Positions 39,792 to 48,504 of a DNA stretch of 64,000 bases are shown piece by piece. Position numbers and translations under genes: made by a program. This DNA is from Mesorhizobium loti (GTDB lineage Bacteria; Pseudomonadota; Alphaproteobacteria; Rhizobiales; Rhizobiaceae), in contig NZ_QGGH01000001.1 in the NCBI RefSeq assembly GCF_003148495.1, forward strand, positions 1,260,347 through 1,324,346. The letters run 5' to 3'. Every line of letters starts with the position of its first letter. Within the stretch, counting starts at the first letter, position 1. A model generated the notes under the pieces. It saw only the letters and a list, made by a program, of their open reading frames with translations, had not been told where the DNA came from and searched no databases.

Positions 39792-40124
39792 ATGGATAAG
39801 AAAGACACTTTGAATGCACTGGCCGCACTTGGCCAGGAGACGCGGCTGGATGTCTTCCGGCTGCTCGTGCGCGCTGGGCCGGAAGGCATTCCGGCTGGCG
39901 AGATCGCGACAAGGCTGGACACGGTCCAGAACACCATGTCAGCGCATCTGAAGGTGCTCGCCCATGCCGGGCTGATCCGCCCCGAACGCGACGGTCGGAT
40001 CGTGCGCTACGTCGCCGACATGACCGGCTTGCGCGACCTGCTGGCCTATCTGATGGAAGATTGCTGCAATGGCGCGCCGGAACTCTGCCGACCCGTCATC
40101 AATGCTGTGACCTGTGACTGCTAG
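39792..40124 (+). CDS. arsR: ArsR family arsenic-responsive repressor (first)
   Basis: A 110-residue winged-helix regulator. TRLDVFRLLVRAGPEGIPAG and TVQNTMSAHLKVLAHAGLIR make up the DNA-binding domain. The C-terminus has DCCNGAPELC and TCDC cysteines, a probable As(III) site. It heads the arsenic operon and should release DNA when arsenite binds. The arsC remnant begins 22 bases later. Confidence 0.92.
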   Translation: MDKKDTLNALAALGQETRLDVFRLLVRAGPEGIPAGEIATRLDTVQNTMSAHLKVLAHAGLIRPERDGRIVRYVADMTGLRDLLAYLMEDCCNGAPELCRPVINAVTCDC

Positions 40125-40146
40125 TCCTGTCTGGGAGCAACCACCG

Positions 40147-40239
40147 ATGAGCGATCCGACATTCAACGTTCTTTTGCCATGCACCGGCAACTCGGCCCGC
40201 TCGATCCTGGCCGAGACGATGCCGAACCGCGTCGGATGA
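40147..40239 (+). pseudogene. Truncated arsenate reductase (LMW phosphatase-type arsC remnant)
   Basis: A 30-codon frame reading MSDPTFNVLLPCTGNSARSI then LAETMPNRVG. CTGNSARS is the Cys-x5-Arg phosphate loop of low-molecular-weight phosphatase-type ArsC, which normally has about 140-175 residues. The gene stops right after NRVG, and its TGA overlaps the ATG of aqpS (ATGA). The remaining 110 or more codons are absent, so a deletion joined the arsC 5' end to aqpS. It may still serve to couple translation of aqpS. Confidence 0.85.
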
Positions 40240-40934
40240 AGACCGTGGCGGACGACTTGCCACGCCGCATCGTCGCGGAAGCGCTGGGAACCGCGCTGCT
40301 GGTCGCGACCGTGGTCGGCTCCGGCATCATGGCTGCCCGGCTGACTCACGACGTCGCCATTTCGCTGCTCGGCAACACGCTGCCGACCGGGGCGATCCTC
40401 GTCGTGCTGATCACGATACTAGGGCCGATCTCCGGGGCGCATTTCAATCCGGCCGTCACGCTGGTGTTCGCGCTTCGCCGCGAGATCGAGGCGAACGCCG
40501 CGCTTGCCTATGTCGTTGCCCAAATCGTGGGCGGCATCGCCGGATCGTTTCTGGCTCACGCCATGTTCGAGCTGCCGATCCTGCAGGTTTCCGCGACGGT
40601 GCGGACCGGAGCCGGGCAATGGCTCGCGGAGGCGGTGGCCGCCTTCGGGCTCGTCTTCACCATCCTGGCAGGACTGCGCTTCCGCTCAGACGCGATTCCC
40701 TGGCTGGTTGGACTCTACATTACCGCCGCCTACTGGTTCACGGCCTCGACCTCCTTCGCCAATCCGGCCGTCGCCGTTGCCCGGGCATTCTCAGACACAT
40801 TCGCGGGCATCCGTCCGGTCGACCTGCCGGGCTTTATTGCCGCCGAATTGCTCGGGGCGCTGCTGGCCATGGCCCTGGCGGGCTGGCTGCTCGCCGAACC
40901 GAAACCAACAAGACAGATGAAGGCTGCCGAATGA
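40236..40934 (+). CDS. aqpS: Aquaglyceroporin of arsenic operon
   Basis: A 232-residue MIP channel with two NPA motifs (HFNPAVTL, residues 71-73; SFANPAVAVA, residues 176-178) and about six helices. In Sinorhizobium meliloti AqpS replaces ArsB and lets arsenite, made internally by ArsC, leave the cell down its gradient. The same operon position between arsR and arsC supports this role. ATG 40236 overlaps the arsC remnant stop. Confidence 0.92.
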   Translation: MKTVADDLPRRIVAEALGTALLVATVVGSGIMAARLTHDVAISLLGNTLPTGAILVVLITILGPISGAHFNPAVTLVFALRREIEANAALAYVVAQIVGGIAGSFLAHAMFELPILQVSATVRTGAGQWLAEAVAAFGLVFTILAGLRFRSDAIPWLVGLYITAAYWFTASTSFANPAVAVARAFSDTFAGIRPVDLPGFIAAELLGALLAMALAGWLLAEPKPTRQMKAAE

Positions 40935-41353
40935 CCATCACCATCTACCACAACCCCGATTGCGGCACCTCGCGCAACACGCTGGCCATTATCCGGCAGT
41001 CCGGCGAAGAGCCGGAGGTGATCGAATATCTGAAGACGCCGCCGTCGCGCGAAAGGCTGGTCGAACTGATCGCGGCGATGGGCATGACGCCGCGCGACCT
41101 GCTGCGCGAGAAGGGCACGCCCTATGCCGAACTCGGCCTTGCCGACCCGAAATGGTCCGACGAGAAGATCCTCGATTTCATGCTGGCGCATCCGATCCTG
41201 ATCAACCGGCCGATCGTGGTCAGCCCGCTCGGCGTCGTCCTGGCGCGGCCCTCGGAAAAGGTGCTGGACATCCTGCCCAACCCGGAGATCGGCGCGTTCA
41301 CCAAGGAGGATGGCGAGGTGGTCACTTACGCCTCGGGCAAGCGTGCCGGCTAA
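40931..41353 (+). CDS. arsC: Arsenate reductase, glutaredoxin-dependent type
   Basis: A 140-residue ArsC of the glutathione/glutaredoxin class. IYHNPDCGTSRNTLAII holds the catalytic Cys (C11), and INRPIVVSPLGVVLARPSEK holds the arsenate-binding Arg residues. It reduces As(V) to As(III) in the cytosol. ATG 40931 overlaps the aqpS stop (ATGA), so the two are coupled. It is unrelated in fold to the truncated arsC upstream, so this operon once had two arsenate reductase classes. Confidence 0.95.
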   Translation: MTITIYHNPDCGTSRNTLAIIRQSGEEPEVIEYLKTPPSRERLVELIAAMGMTPRDLLREKGTPYAELGLADPKWSDEKILDFMLAHPILINRPIVVSPLGVVLARPSEKVLDILPNPEIGAFTKEDGEVVTYASGKRAG

Positions 41354-41416
41354 CGCTATTTCCATATTTTTCGAAATTGAGTTGACGGCGCGAAAAGTGT
41401 CGCATAGCCTACTTCC

Positions 41417-41737
41417 ATGAAACTCGAAAAAGCAGCCGCCCAACTCGAAGCGCTGGGCAACCCGACGCGGCTTCAGCTCTATCGCATCCTGGTGCGCGCC
41501 GGCGATGACGGGCTTGCTGTCGGCAGTGTCCAGGGCAAGCTCGACATTCCGTCCTCGACGCTGTCGCATCACCTCAAGCGGCTGGTCGACACCGGCCTGG
41601 TGACGCAGGAGCGGCAGGCGACGACGCTGATCTGCCGCGCCAACTATCCCGGCATGAATGCGCTGATCGGCTATCTCGCCGATGAGTGCTGCGCTGACGC
41701 CACTTGCGCGCCCGCCGCCAGCAAAGCCCTGGTTTGA
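41417..41737 (+). CDS. ArsR family regulator (second)
   Basis: A 106-residue winged-helix protein. NPTRLQLYRILVRAGDDGL and IPSSTLSHHLKRLVDTGLV form the reading head, and the C-terminus has ADECCADATC cysteines. It is 63 bases after arsC and 45 bases before the flavoprotein gene. It likely controls the flavoprotein-MFS pair. The gap upstream contains AT-rich sequence with TTTCGAAA as a possible operator core. Confidence 0.9.
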   Translation: MKLEKAAAQLEALGNPTRLQLYRILVRAGDDGLAVGSVQGKLDIPSSTLSHHLKRLVDTGLVTQERQATTLICRANYPGMNALIGYLADECCADATCAPAASKALV

Positions 41738-41782
41738 TTTTTTTTGCGCTTGTAATTCGAAGATACCGGAAGGATCGAACCT

Positions 41783-43213
41783 ATGGACATGATGGCAAAT
41801 CTTCCCGTCGGGGTGATCGGCGCCGGCCCGGTCGGCCTTGCAGCCGCGGCGCATCTGGTCGAGCGCGGCATCCGTCCGCTCATCCTGGAGCGTGGTGAAA
41901 GCGTGGGTGCGGCACTGCTCGAATGGGGCCATGTGCGGGTATTTTCGCCGTGGGAATACAACATCGACGCAGCGGCGCGGGCGCTTCTCGACCGCTCCGG
42001 CTGGACGGCGCCGGACAGCCAAGGCCTGCCGACCGGCGGCGAGATCGTGCGCGATTATCTGGCGCCTCTCGCGGCACTTCCCGCGATCGCCGCCAATTTG
42101 AAACTCGGTGCGGAGGTCACCGCGATCACCCGTCAGGGACATGACAAGGTCGCCAATGACGGCCGCAAGGACGCGCCCTTCGTCATCCGCTATCGCGATG
42201 CCGGTGGCGAGCACCGCGTTCTCGCCCGCGCCGTCATCGACGCGTCCGGAACATGGTGGCGGCCAAACCCGATCGGTGTCGACGGCCTGCCGGTTCCCGG
42301 CGAAGGCGCGGCTTGCGGGCGCATCGCCTATGGCATTCCCGACGTGGTCGGCAAGGCGAGAGAAGACTATGCGGGCAAGCGCGTCCTGGTCATCGGCGGC
42401 GGGCACTCGGCCATCAACGTCGCCCTGGCGCTGATGGAACTGCAGGACGCGGCACCTGGCACCGAGATCTTCTGGGCGCTGCGCCATGCCAGCGTCGACA
42501 GGCTGCTCGGCGGCGGGCTGAACGACCAGTTGCCCGAACGCGGCGCGCTTGGGCTGGCCGCCAGGCAGGCGATGACGGATGGCAGGCTGAACATGCTGGC
42601 GCCTTTCGCCGTCAACCGCATCGAGACGCAGGGCGAGGGGCTCGCCGTCGATGCCAGCCTGGCCGGCAAGCCGTTCAGCCTGGCCGTCGACCGCATCGTC
42701 GTCACCACCGGCTTCCGGCCCGATCTGTCGTTCCTCGGCGAAATCCGCATCGCGCTTGATCCCGTCGTCGAAGCGCCGCCGGCGCTGGCGCCGCTGATCG
42801 ATCCGAACTTCCACTCCTGCGGCACGGTTCCCGCGCATGGCATCGCGGAACTCGCGCATCCCGAACCCGGCTTCACCATCGTCGGCTCGAAATCCTATGG
42901 CCGCGCCCCGACCTTCCTGATGGCGACCGGCTACGAGCAGGTCCGCTCGGTGGTCGCCGACATTGCCGGAGACCATGTCGCGGCCCGCGAGGTGCGGCTG
43001 GTGTTGCCGGAGACCGGCGTGTGCAGCGCGGTCGGTGTCGTGACGGTATCGGCAAGCGCCGGCTGCTGCGGCGGGCCTGCGCCGGCCGATGTCGACGCTT
43101 GCTGTGTCGAGGATGCGCATGCCAAGGCCAAGGGCGCCTCGGGCTGCGGCTGCGCAACCACGCCGGCCAGCACCGAGGCGCAAGAGACGATGGCAGCCAG
43201 CATCGATGCCTGA
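41783..43213 (+). CDS. FAD-dependent monooxygenase-like protein with Cys-rich tail (ArsO-like)
   Basis: A 476-residue flavoprotein. The FAD loop VGVIGAGPVGLAAAAHL is at residues 8-24, and the NADPH loop VLVIGGGHSAINVALALM is near residue 203. The C-terminal 60 residues are a Cys-rich tail with Cys at about 414, 428-429, 440-441, 455 and 457. Similar flavoproteins sit in bacterial ars clusters (ArsO). The Cys pairs could bind trivalent arsenic or antimony. Its 3' end overlaps the MFS gene. Confidence 0.85.
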   Translation: MDMMANLPVGVIGAGPVGLAAAAHLVERGIRPLILERGESVGAALLEWGHVRVFSPWEYNIDAAARALLDRSGWTAPDSQGLPTGGEIVRDYLAPLAALPAIAANLKLGAEVTAITRQGHDKVANDGRKDAPFVIRYRDAGGEHRVLARAVIDASGTWWRPNPIGVDGLPVPGEGAACGRIAYGIPDVVGKAREDYAGKRVLVIGGGHSAINVALALMELQDAAPGTEIFWALRHASVDRLLGGGLNDQLPERGALGLAARQAMTDGRLNMLAPFAVNRIETQGEGLAVDASLAGKPFSLAVDRIVVTTGFRPDLSFLGEIRIALDPVVEAPPALAPLIDPNFHSCGTVPAHGIAELAHPEPGFTIVGSKSYGRAPTFLMATGYEQVRSVVADIAGDHVAAREVRLVLPETGVCSAVGVVTVSASAGCCGGPAPADVDACCVEDAHAKAKGASGCGCATTPASTEAQETMAASIDA

Positions 43214-44447
43214 CCGGTCCGTTCTGCGCAAGGCGATCTGGGCGCTGGGGCTGACCCAGATCATCGGCTACGGCACGCTCTTCTACAGCTTCTCGATCCT
43301 GGCGCCGGCAATGGCCAGGGAGTTCGGCCTCGCGGAAGGCTGGGTGTTCGGCGCCCTGTCCGCCTCGCTGTTTGCCGGCAGCCTGTTCGCGCCGACGGCC
43401 GGGCGATGGGCCGACCGCTTCGGCGCCGGCCGCATCATGACCATCGGCTCGGTCGCGGCAGCGGTGGCGCTGGCGCTGTGCGCCGTCGCGCCCGGCCGCG
43501 TGACCTTCGTCCTGGCCTTGCTGGCCATGGAGCTGGCCTCCAGCTTTGTCCTCTACAGCGCCGCCTTCGTGGCGATCGTACAGATCGGGGTTCCCCGGCC
43601 GCAACGCAGCATCACCCACCTGACGCTTATCGCGGGGTTTGCCTCGACCCTGTTCTGGCCATTGACCTCGGCGCTGCACGCGCAGCTGACATGGCGCGAG
43701 GTCTATCTCTTGTTCGCCGCGCTCAATCTCGGGCTCTGCCTGCCGATCCACGCCTGGCTGATGCGCCTGTCACGCCGTAATGCAACCGCAACGCTGCAAG
43801 GACCCGCCCGCGCTTCCGAACAGGGCGCACTGCTCGATCCGCGGCGCGGCCGGGCCGCATTCCTGCTCATGCTGGCGGGGTTCGCCACCGAGGGTTTCGT
43901 GCTGTCGGCGATCCTCATCCACATGGTGCCGCTGACGGCGGCCCTTGGGCTGGGCACCGCCGGCCTCTTCGTTTCGACCCTGTTCGGGCCGGCGCAGGTC
44001 GCCAGCCGGCTGATCAACATGCTGTTTGGCGGGCGGCTTCAGCAAACGCATCTCGCCGTCATCGCCGCGTCGCTGCTCACGGCCGGGCTGTGCGCGCTGC
44101 TGCTGACCACGCCGTGGCTGCCCGGCGCCTTCCTGTTCGTGTTCCTGTTCGGCCTCGGTTCCGGCCTCACCAGCATCGTCGGCGGCACCTTGCCGCTCGA
44201 ACTCTTCGGCCGCGAAGGCTATGGCGCGCGGCTCGGCTGGGCGAGCGCTGCCCGCCAGTTCACTTCGGCCTTCGCCCCGTTCGCGCTCGCCTTCATGATG
44301 GCGCGGACATCCGTCGCCAATTCGCTGTGGGTGCTGGTGGTCGTCGCTGCGAGCGGCGTCATCGCCTTCCTCGCCATCGCGCTGCTGAGACGGCGTGGCG
44401 GCCGGGTGGCGTTTGCGATTGGCGGCAATCCGGAAGAGGCGACCTAA
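43206..44447 (+). CDS. MFS transporter in arsenic cluster
   Basis: A 413-residue protein with about 12 hydrophobic helices from ATG 43206, overlapping the flavoprotein end by eight bases. GRWADRFGAGRIMTIGS is the motif A loop. It is not of the ArsB or Acr3 type. Co-location and overlap with the Cys-tailed flavoprotein indicate it exports that enzyme's product or a metalloid species; the cargo is inferred. Confidence 0.88.
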   Translation: MPDRSVLRKAIWALGLTQIIGYGTLFYSFSILAPAMAREFGLAEGWVFGALSASLFAGSLFAPTAGRWADRFGAGRIMTIGSVAAAVALALCAVAPGRVTFVLALLAMELASSFVLYSAAFVAIVQIGVPRPQRSITHLTLIAGFASTLFWPLTSALHAQLTWREVYLLFAALNLGLCLPIHAWLMRLSRRNATATLQGPARASEQGALLDPRRGRAAFLLMLAGFATEGFVLSAILIHMVPLTAALGLGTAGLFVSTLFGPAQVASRLINMLFGGRLQQTHLAVIAASLLTAGLCALLLTTPWLPGAFLFVFLFGLGSGLTSIVGGTLPLELFGREGYGARLGWASAARQFTSAFAPFALAFMMARTSVANSLWVLVVVAASGVIAFLAIALLRRRGGRVAFAIGGNPEEAT

Positions 44448-44464
44448 GGCGCGGCGGGATGCGG

Positions 44465-44566
44465 TGCCTTCAATGCCTGAGTATCTTGCTGAGGAAGGCG
44501 CGGCTGCGGTCGGTCTTGGGGTACGAGAAGAACTCGTCCGGGGTGCCGCTTTCTCCGATCGCCGGC
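44465..44566 (-). pseudogene. Duplicated 3' fragment of glnQ-like ATPase gene
   Basis: About 102 bases match 46283-46386, the 3' end of the amino-acid ABC ATPase, with about 90 percent identity. On the minus strand it reads [20 protein letters not shown] then LSKILRH and a stop, against [20 protein letters not shown] in the intact gene. No start or ATPase motif is present. It lies between the MFS gene and the third arsR. Confidence 0.88.
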
Positions 44567-44602
44567 AAAAATGGAATGGTTTTCCTGCCATATCGTCTCT
44601 AC

Positions 44603-44618
44603 CCGATCTATATATCGG
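44603..44618. promoter_or_regulatory. Candidate operator upstream of third arsR
   Basis: CCGATCTATATATCGG is a perfect inverted repeat (CCGAT, six bases, ATCGG) lying 10-22 bases before the possible start codons of the third ArsR gene. A nearby GAGATCGATG repeats the GATC core. The position fits autorepression. Confidence 0.55.
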
Positions 44619-44639
44619 TTGAGATCGATGCAGGTGAAT

Positions 44640-44930
44640 ATGGACCAGGACATCATATTGAAGGCGCTGGCGCATCCGTTTCGACGCGATGTCCTGGCGT
44701 GGCTGAAGGAGCCTGAACAGCACTTCGCCGCGCAGGCGCATCCGCTCGAGATGGGGGTCTGCGCCAGCCAGTTCGACCGTCGCGGCCTGGCGCAGTCCAG
44801 CGTCTCGGCGCATCTGGCGACGCTGGCGTCGGCGGACCTCGTCACGACACGGCGGGTCGGCCAATGGGTGTTCTACAAGCGCAACGAAGAAACCATCGCG
44901 GCCTTCCAGGCCGCCCTGTCCGGTCTCTGA
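44640..44930 (+). CDS. ArsR family regulator (third)
   Basis: A 96-residue HTH_20-type regulator (LKALAHPFRRDVLAWLKEPE, then AQSSVSAHLATLASADLVTT). ATG 44640 follows CAGGTGAAT; ATG 44628 is an alternative. Unlike the two other ArsR proteins it lacks a Cys cluster, having only C in EMGVCASQF, so it may sense something other than arsenite. It is followed after 40 bases by the Old Yellow Enzyme gene, a recurrent pairing. Confidence 0.88.
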   Translation: MDQDIILKALAHPFRRDVLAWLKEPEQHFAAQAHPLEMGVCASQFDRRGLAQSSVSAHLATLASADLVTTRRVGQWVFYKRNEETIAAFQAALSGL

Positions 44931-44970
44931 CGATCCTCCCCCGTCCTCCCCCCATGAAAGGCTTTTTCTC

Positions 44971-46086
44971 ATGACTACACTCTTTGATCCGCTGCAGGCC
45001 GGCGACCTGGCGCTGGCGAACCGCATCGTCATGGCGCCGCTGACGCGCAATCGTTCACCCAATGCGGTCCCCGGCGACCTCTCGGTCACCTATTATGGTC
45101 AGCGCGCCACGGCCGGGCTGATCGTGACGGAGGCCACCGCCATCAGCCATCAGGGCCAGGGTTATGCCGACGTGCCAGGTCTCTATGGCGCGGATCAGCT
45201 TGCCGGCTGGAAACGTGTCACGGACGCGGTCCATAGAGCCGGCGGCAAGATCGTGGTCCAGCTCTGGCATGTCGGACGCATCTCGCATGTTTCGTTGCAG
45301 CCCGGCGGCGGCAAGCCGGTGGCGCCGTCGGCGATCAGGGCAAACTCCAAGACTTTCCTGGTCAGGCCGGATGGCAGCGGCGAGTTCGCCGAGACCTCCG
45401 AGCCGCGCGCGCTCGATGCGGCCGAAATCCCCGGCATCGTCGACGATTTCCGCCGCGCCGCCAAGGCGGCGATCGAGGAGGCAGGTTTCGACGGCGTCGA
45501 GATCCATGGCGCCAATGGTTATCTCGTCGACCAGTTCCTGCGCTCGGGCACCAACCATCGTACCGATGACTATGGCGGTTCCATCGAGAACCGGACGCGC
45601 TTCCTGTTCGAGGTGGTCGACGCGGTCGCGGGCGCCGTCGGCGCCGGCAGGACCGGAATCCGGCTGTCGCCGGTGACGCCCGCCAACGACACTTCGGATG
45701 CCAATCCGCAGCCGTTGTTCAACCATGTGGTGGAGGGGCTGGGCCGTCGCAGCCTGGCCTATATCCATATCGTCGAAGGCGCGACCGGCGGGGCGCGTGA
45801 CTTCAGCCAGGGCGACAGGCCGTTCGACTACGCGGAACTCAAAGCCACCTACCACAAGGCTGGCGGACGCGGTGCCTGGCTGGTGAACAATGGCTACGAC
45901 AAGGAACTGGCCGAAAAGGCCGTTGCCGACGGCAAGGCGGACCTTGTCGCGTTCGGCAAGCTGTTCATCGCCAATCCCGACCTCGTGAGCCGGTTGAAGC
46001 GGAATGCCGAACTCAACGCCCCCGACAAGGCGACGTTCTATGGCGGCGACGCCAGGGGCTATACGGACTATCCGACGGCAGCCTGA
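44971..46086 (+). CDS. NADH:flavin oxidoreductase / Old Yellow Enzyme (NemA-like)
   Basis: A 371-residue FMN TIM-barrel enzyme. IVMAPLTRNRSPNAVPGD, QLWHVGRISH and FLRSGTNHRTDDYGGSIENR match the NemA/OYE alkene-reductase family, including the active-site H-G-A-N-G-Y segment (EIHGANGYLVDQ). It reduces activated alkenes, nitroesters or quinones with NADPH. It should be controlled by the upstream ArsR. A hairpin follows its stop. Confidence 0.94.
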   Translation: MTTLFDPLQAGDLALANRIVMAPLTRNRSPNAVPGDLSVTYYGQRATAGLIVTEATAISHQGQGYADVPGLYGADQLAGWKRVTDAVHRAGGKIVVQLWHVGRISHVSLQPGGGKPVAPSAIRANSKTFLVRPDGSGEFAETSEPRALDAAEIPGIVDDFRRAAKAAIEEAGFDGVEIHGANGYLVDQFLRSGTNHRTDDYGGSIENRTRFLFEVVDAVAGAVGAGRTGIRLSPVTPANDTSDANPQPLFNHVVEGLGRRSLAYIHIVEGATGGARDFSQGDRPFDYAELKATYHKAGGRGAWLVNNGYDKELAEKAVADGKADLVAFGKLFIANPDLVSRLKRNAELNAPDKATFYGGDARGYTDYPTAA

Positions 46087-46105
46087 GCCACCCCACCGGA
46101 CGGTT

Positions 46106-46132
46106 TGCCCTTTCGCCCGCAGCGGAAGGGCA
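46106..46132 (+). terminator. Probable terminator hairpin after Old Yellow Enzyme gene
   Basis: TGCCCTTTCGC (46106-46116) pairs with GCGGAAGGGCA (46122-46132) with one mismatch and a five-base loop. It starts 20 bases after the stop codon. No T-run follows, so it may be a Rho-assisted terminator. The remaining roughly 150 bases to the ATPase gene show nothing else clear. Confidence 0.5.
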
Positions 46133-46287
46133 GCCGGTCGGCCTGTCACGACGATCCATGACCGGACTGAACAATTCGGCCCGGACGGCGTACAGATCCT
46201 TGCAAGGCAACGCTATTCTTCGATTGATACAATGGCCGCCGGACAGATTGACGGGAAGCGCCGAGAAGGCGCTCCCTGTCGCTGCCT

Positions 46288-47061
46288 TCAATGCCTGAGT
46301 ATCTTGCTCAGGAAAGCCCGGCTGCGGTCGGTCCTGGGATGCGAGAAGAACTCGTCCGGCGTGCCGCTTTCGACGATGGCGCCGGCGTCCATGAACACCA
46401 CGCGCTGGGCAACCTTGCGGGCAAAGCCCATCTCGTGCGTCACCACCATCATGGTCATGCCTTCCTCGGCGACCGCGACCATGACATCGAGCACTTCGGA
46501 AATCATCTCGGGGTCGAGTGCCGAAGTCGGCTCGTCGAACAGCATGATCTTGGGCCGCATGCCGAGGCAACGCGCGATCGCCACACGCTGCTGCTGGCCG
46601 CCGGAAAGCTGTGCGGGATAGGCGTTGACCTTGTCGGCGAGGCCAACCTTGGCCAGCAATTCGCGCCCGGCCTTTTCGGCCTCGGCGCGCGGGATCTTGC
46701 GGACATGGATGGGGGCGAGCGTGACGTTCTCGAGCGCGGTCTTGTGCGGGTAGAGGTTGAACGACTGGAAGACGAAGCCGATCTCGGTGCGCAGCTGCGT
46801 CATGTTGGTGGCGGGGTCGCCGAGGCGCTGGCCGTCGACGACGAGGTCGCCGTCCTTGATCGCCTCCAGGCCGTTGACGCAGCGGATCAGCGTGCTCTTG
46901 CCCGAGCCGCTCGGGCCGCAGACGACGACCACCTCGCGCGGCTCGACGCTGAGCGTGATGTCCTTCAGCACGTTGAGCGAGCCGAACCATTTGTTGACGC
47001 CGCGAAAGTCGATCATGCCCGTTTTGGTCATCGATGTTGGCCCTTTGGGATTGGCTGTCAC
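46288..47061 (-). CDS. Amino-acid ABC transporter ATPase (GlnQ/HisP type)
   Basis: A 257-residue ATPase with GPSGSGKST (Walker A), [15 protein letters not shown] (signature) and [15 protein letters not shown] (Walker B), plus the GlnQ-type [22 protein letters not shown] 47061 overlaps the permease stop (ATGA). It energises polar amino-acid import at the inner membrane. Its 3' 100 bases are duplicated at 44465. Confidence 0.95.
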   Translation of the reverse strand: MTANPKGPTSMTKTGMIDFRGVNKWFGSLNVLKDITLSVEPREVVVVCGPSGSGKSTLIRCVNGLEAIKDGDLVVDGQRLGDPATNMTQLRTEIGFVFQSFNLYPHKTALENVTLAPIHVRKIPRAEAEKAGRELLAKVGLADKVNAYPAQLSGGQQQRVAIARCLGMRPKIMLFDEPTSALDPEMISEVLDVMVAVAEEGMTMMVVTHEMGFARKVAQRVVFMDAGAIVESGTPDEFFSHPRTDRSRAFLSKILRH

Positions 47062-47732
47062 AACTGCACCTCGCCATGCGCGGCACCCATGCGCCGTTCG
47101 AGCCGGCGGGCCAGCATGATCAGGGGATAGCAGACGATGAAATAGCCGACGCCGACGAGGAAGAAGACCAACAGGCCGTTGGGCACACGCTGCACCACCA
47201 GCCAGCCGACGCGGGTGAGGTCGGTGAGGCCGATGGCGGAGACGACGGAAGAATCCTTGATCAGCAGCACATATTGCCCGACCAGCGGCGGCAGCACGAT
47301 GCGCATCGCCTGCGGCAGCACCACCTGGCGCATGCGCTGCCAGCGCGACAGGCCGGATGCCAGTGCCGCCTCGACCTGGCCGGTCGGTACCGAGCGGATG
47401 CCGGCGACGACGATCTCGCAGATGAAGCAGGCGGCCAGATTGGTCAGCGCGATGATGCCGGCAGTGAAGGCATCGAGCTCGATGCCGAACTCCGGCAGGA
47501 TGAAGAAGATCAGGAAGATCTGCACCAGGAACGGCGTGCCGCGGATGAGATCGACCCAGGCCCCGATCAAGCTGTCGATCAGACGGTTGCCGCCGGTGCG
47601 CAGGATGCCGAGACCGAAGCCGAGCAGGGTGCCGAGCACCAGGCTGATCAGCGACAGCACCACGGTCATGCCGAGGCCGCGCAGGGCCAGCGGATAGGAG
47701 CCGGCGAGGCTTTGCAGCTGTTGCCAGATCAT
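47058..47732 (-). CDS. Amino-acid ABC transporter permease (HisM/GlnP type)
   Basis: A 224-residue permease. [20 protein letters not shown] precedes the loop [20 protein letters not shown], and the ATPase contact is [20 protein letters not shown]. It overlaps the ATPase gene (ATGA) and the other permease gene (ATGA). The two permeases make the channel of the importer. Confidence 0.95.
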   Translation of the reverse strand: MIWQQLQSLAGSYPLALRGLGMTVVLSLISLVLGTLLGFGLGILRTGGNRLIDSLIGAWVDLIRGTPFLVQIFLIFFILPEFGIELDAFTAGIIALTNLAACFICEIVVAGIRSVPTGQVEAALASGLSRWQRMRQVVLPQAMRIVLPPLVGQYVLLIKDSSVVSAIGLTDLTRVGWLVVQRVPNGLLVFFLVGVGYFIVCYPLIMLARRLERRMGAAHGEVQL

Positions 47733-48400
47733 GTCCGCGCCCCCGCCGTGCCGAGCCAGCGGCTGGAGAGGCCAGCCAGTCCCTTCAGTCCGTAATAGAG
47801 CAGCAGATAGAAGGCGGCGATGGTGAGAAAGCCCTCCGCCGGCATGAAGCGGTCGGAGGCGAGCAACTGGCCGGCGCGCGTCAGTTCGGAAACCGAGATC
47901 AGCGACAGCAGGGCGGAATCCTTGACCAGCACGATCGCCTGGCCGAGCAGCGGCGGGATCGTCACCTTGAAGGCCTGCGGCAGGACGACCAGGCGCATGC
48001 GCTGGACATAGGTCATGCCCGAAGCGACGCTGGCTTCGACCTGGCCGCGCGGGATCGACAGGATGCCGGCGCGAATGATTTCAGCGATATAGGCGCCGCT
48101 GTTTAGCGATAGCGCGAGGATGCCGACGACCAGCTCCGGCAGCACGAAGCCGAGCCGGGGCAGGCCAAAATAGAGGAAATAGAGCTGCGCCAGCAAGGGC
48201 GTGGCGCGCACTGCGTCGATATAGGCCTTGGCCGGCGCGCGAAACAGCCAGCCGCGCTGCAGGTTCATGGCGCACAGCACGATGCCGACGATGAGCGCGC
48301 CGACAAAGGACAGCGCCGACAGCCAGACGGTTGTGACCAGGCCCTGCCCGAACAGCGGCAGATATTCGACGATGGTGCGGAAACTGAAATTTTCGAGCAT
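47729..48400 (-). CDS. Amino-acid ABC transporter permease (HisQ type)
   Basis: A 223-residue permease with [20 protein letters not shown] and the contact loop [20 protein letters not shown]. It is paralogous to the next permease and its stop overlaps the next gene's start by four bases. The binding-protein gene ends about 105 bases upstream on the same strand. Confidence 0.95.
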   Translation of the reverse strand: MLENFSFRTIVEYLPLFGQGLVTTVWLSALSFVGALIVGIVLCAMNLQRGWLFRAPAKAYIDAVRATPLLAQLYFLYFGLPRLGFVLPELVVGILALSLNSGAYIAEIIRAGILSIPRGQVEASVASGMTYVQRMRLVVLPQAFKVTIPPLLGQAIVLVKDSALLSLISVSELTRAGQLLASDRFMPAEGFLTIAAFYLLLYYGLKGLAGLSSRWLGTAGART

Positions 48401-48504
48401 CGTTGGGTGAAATCCCAGAGTGCAGGAAACGACGGATGAAGCGAAATTCCAGGCGGTTTCGCGGCGCTTGAGACGTGCGCGAAACCGCCGGGTTCTATCG
48501 CTGC

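Noticed and set aside
40730..43264. Long minus-strand open frame of about 840 codons across the arsenic genes
   Set aside because: It is antisense to well-supported genes (aqpS, arsC, arsR, flavoprotein). Its product is low-complexity, rich in Arg, Gly and Ala with no domain, as expected from the complementary strand of GC-rich genes.
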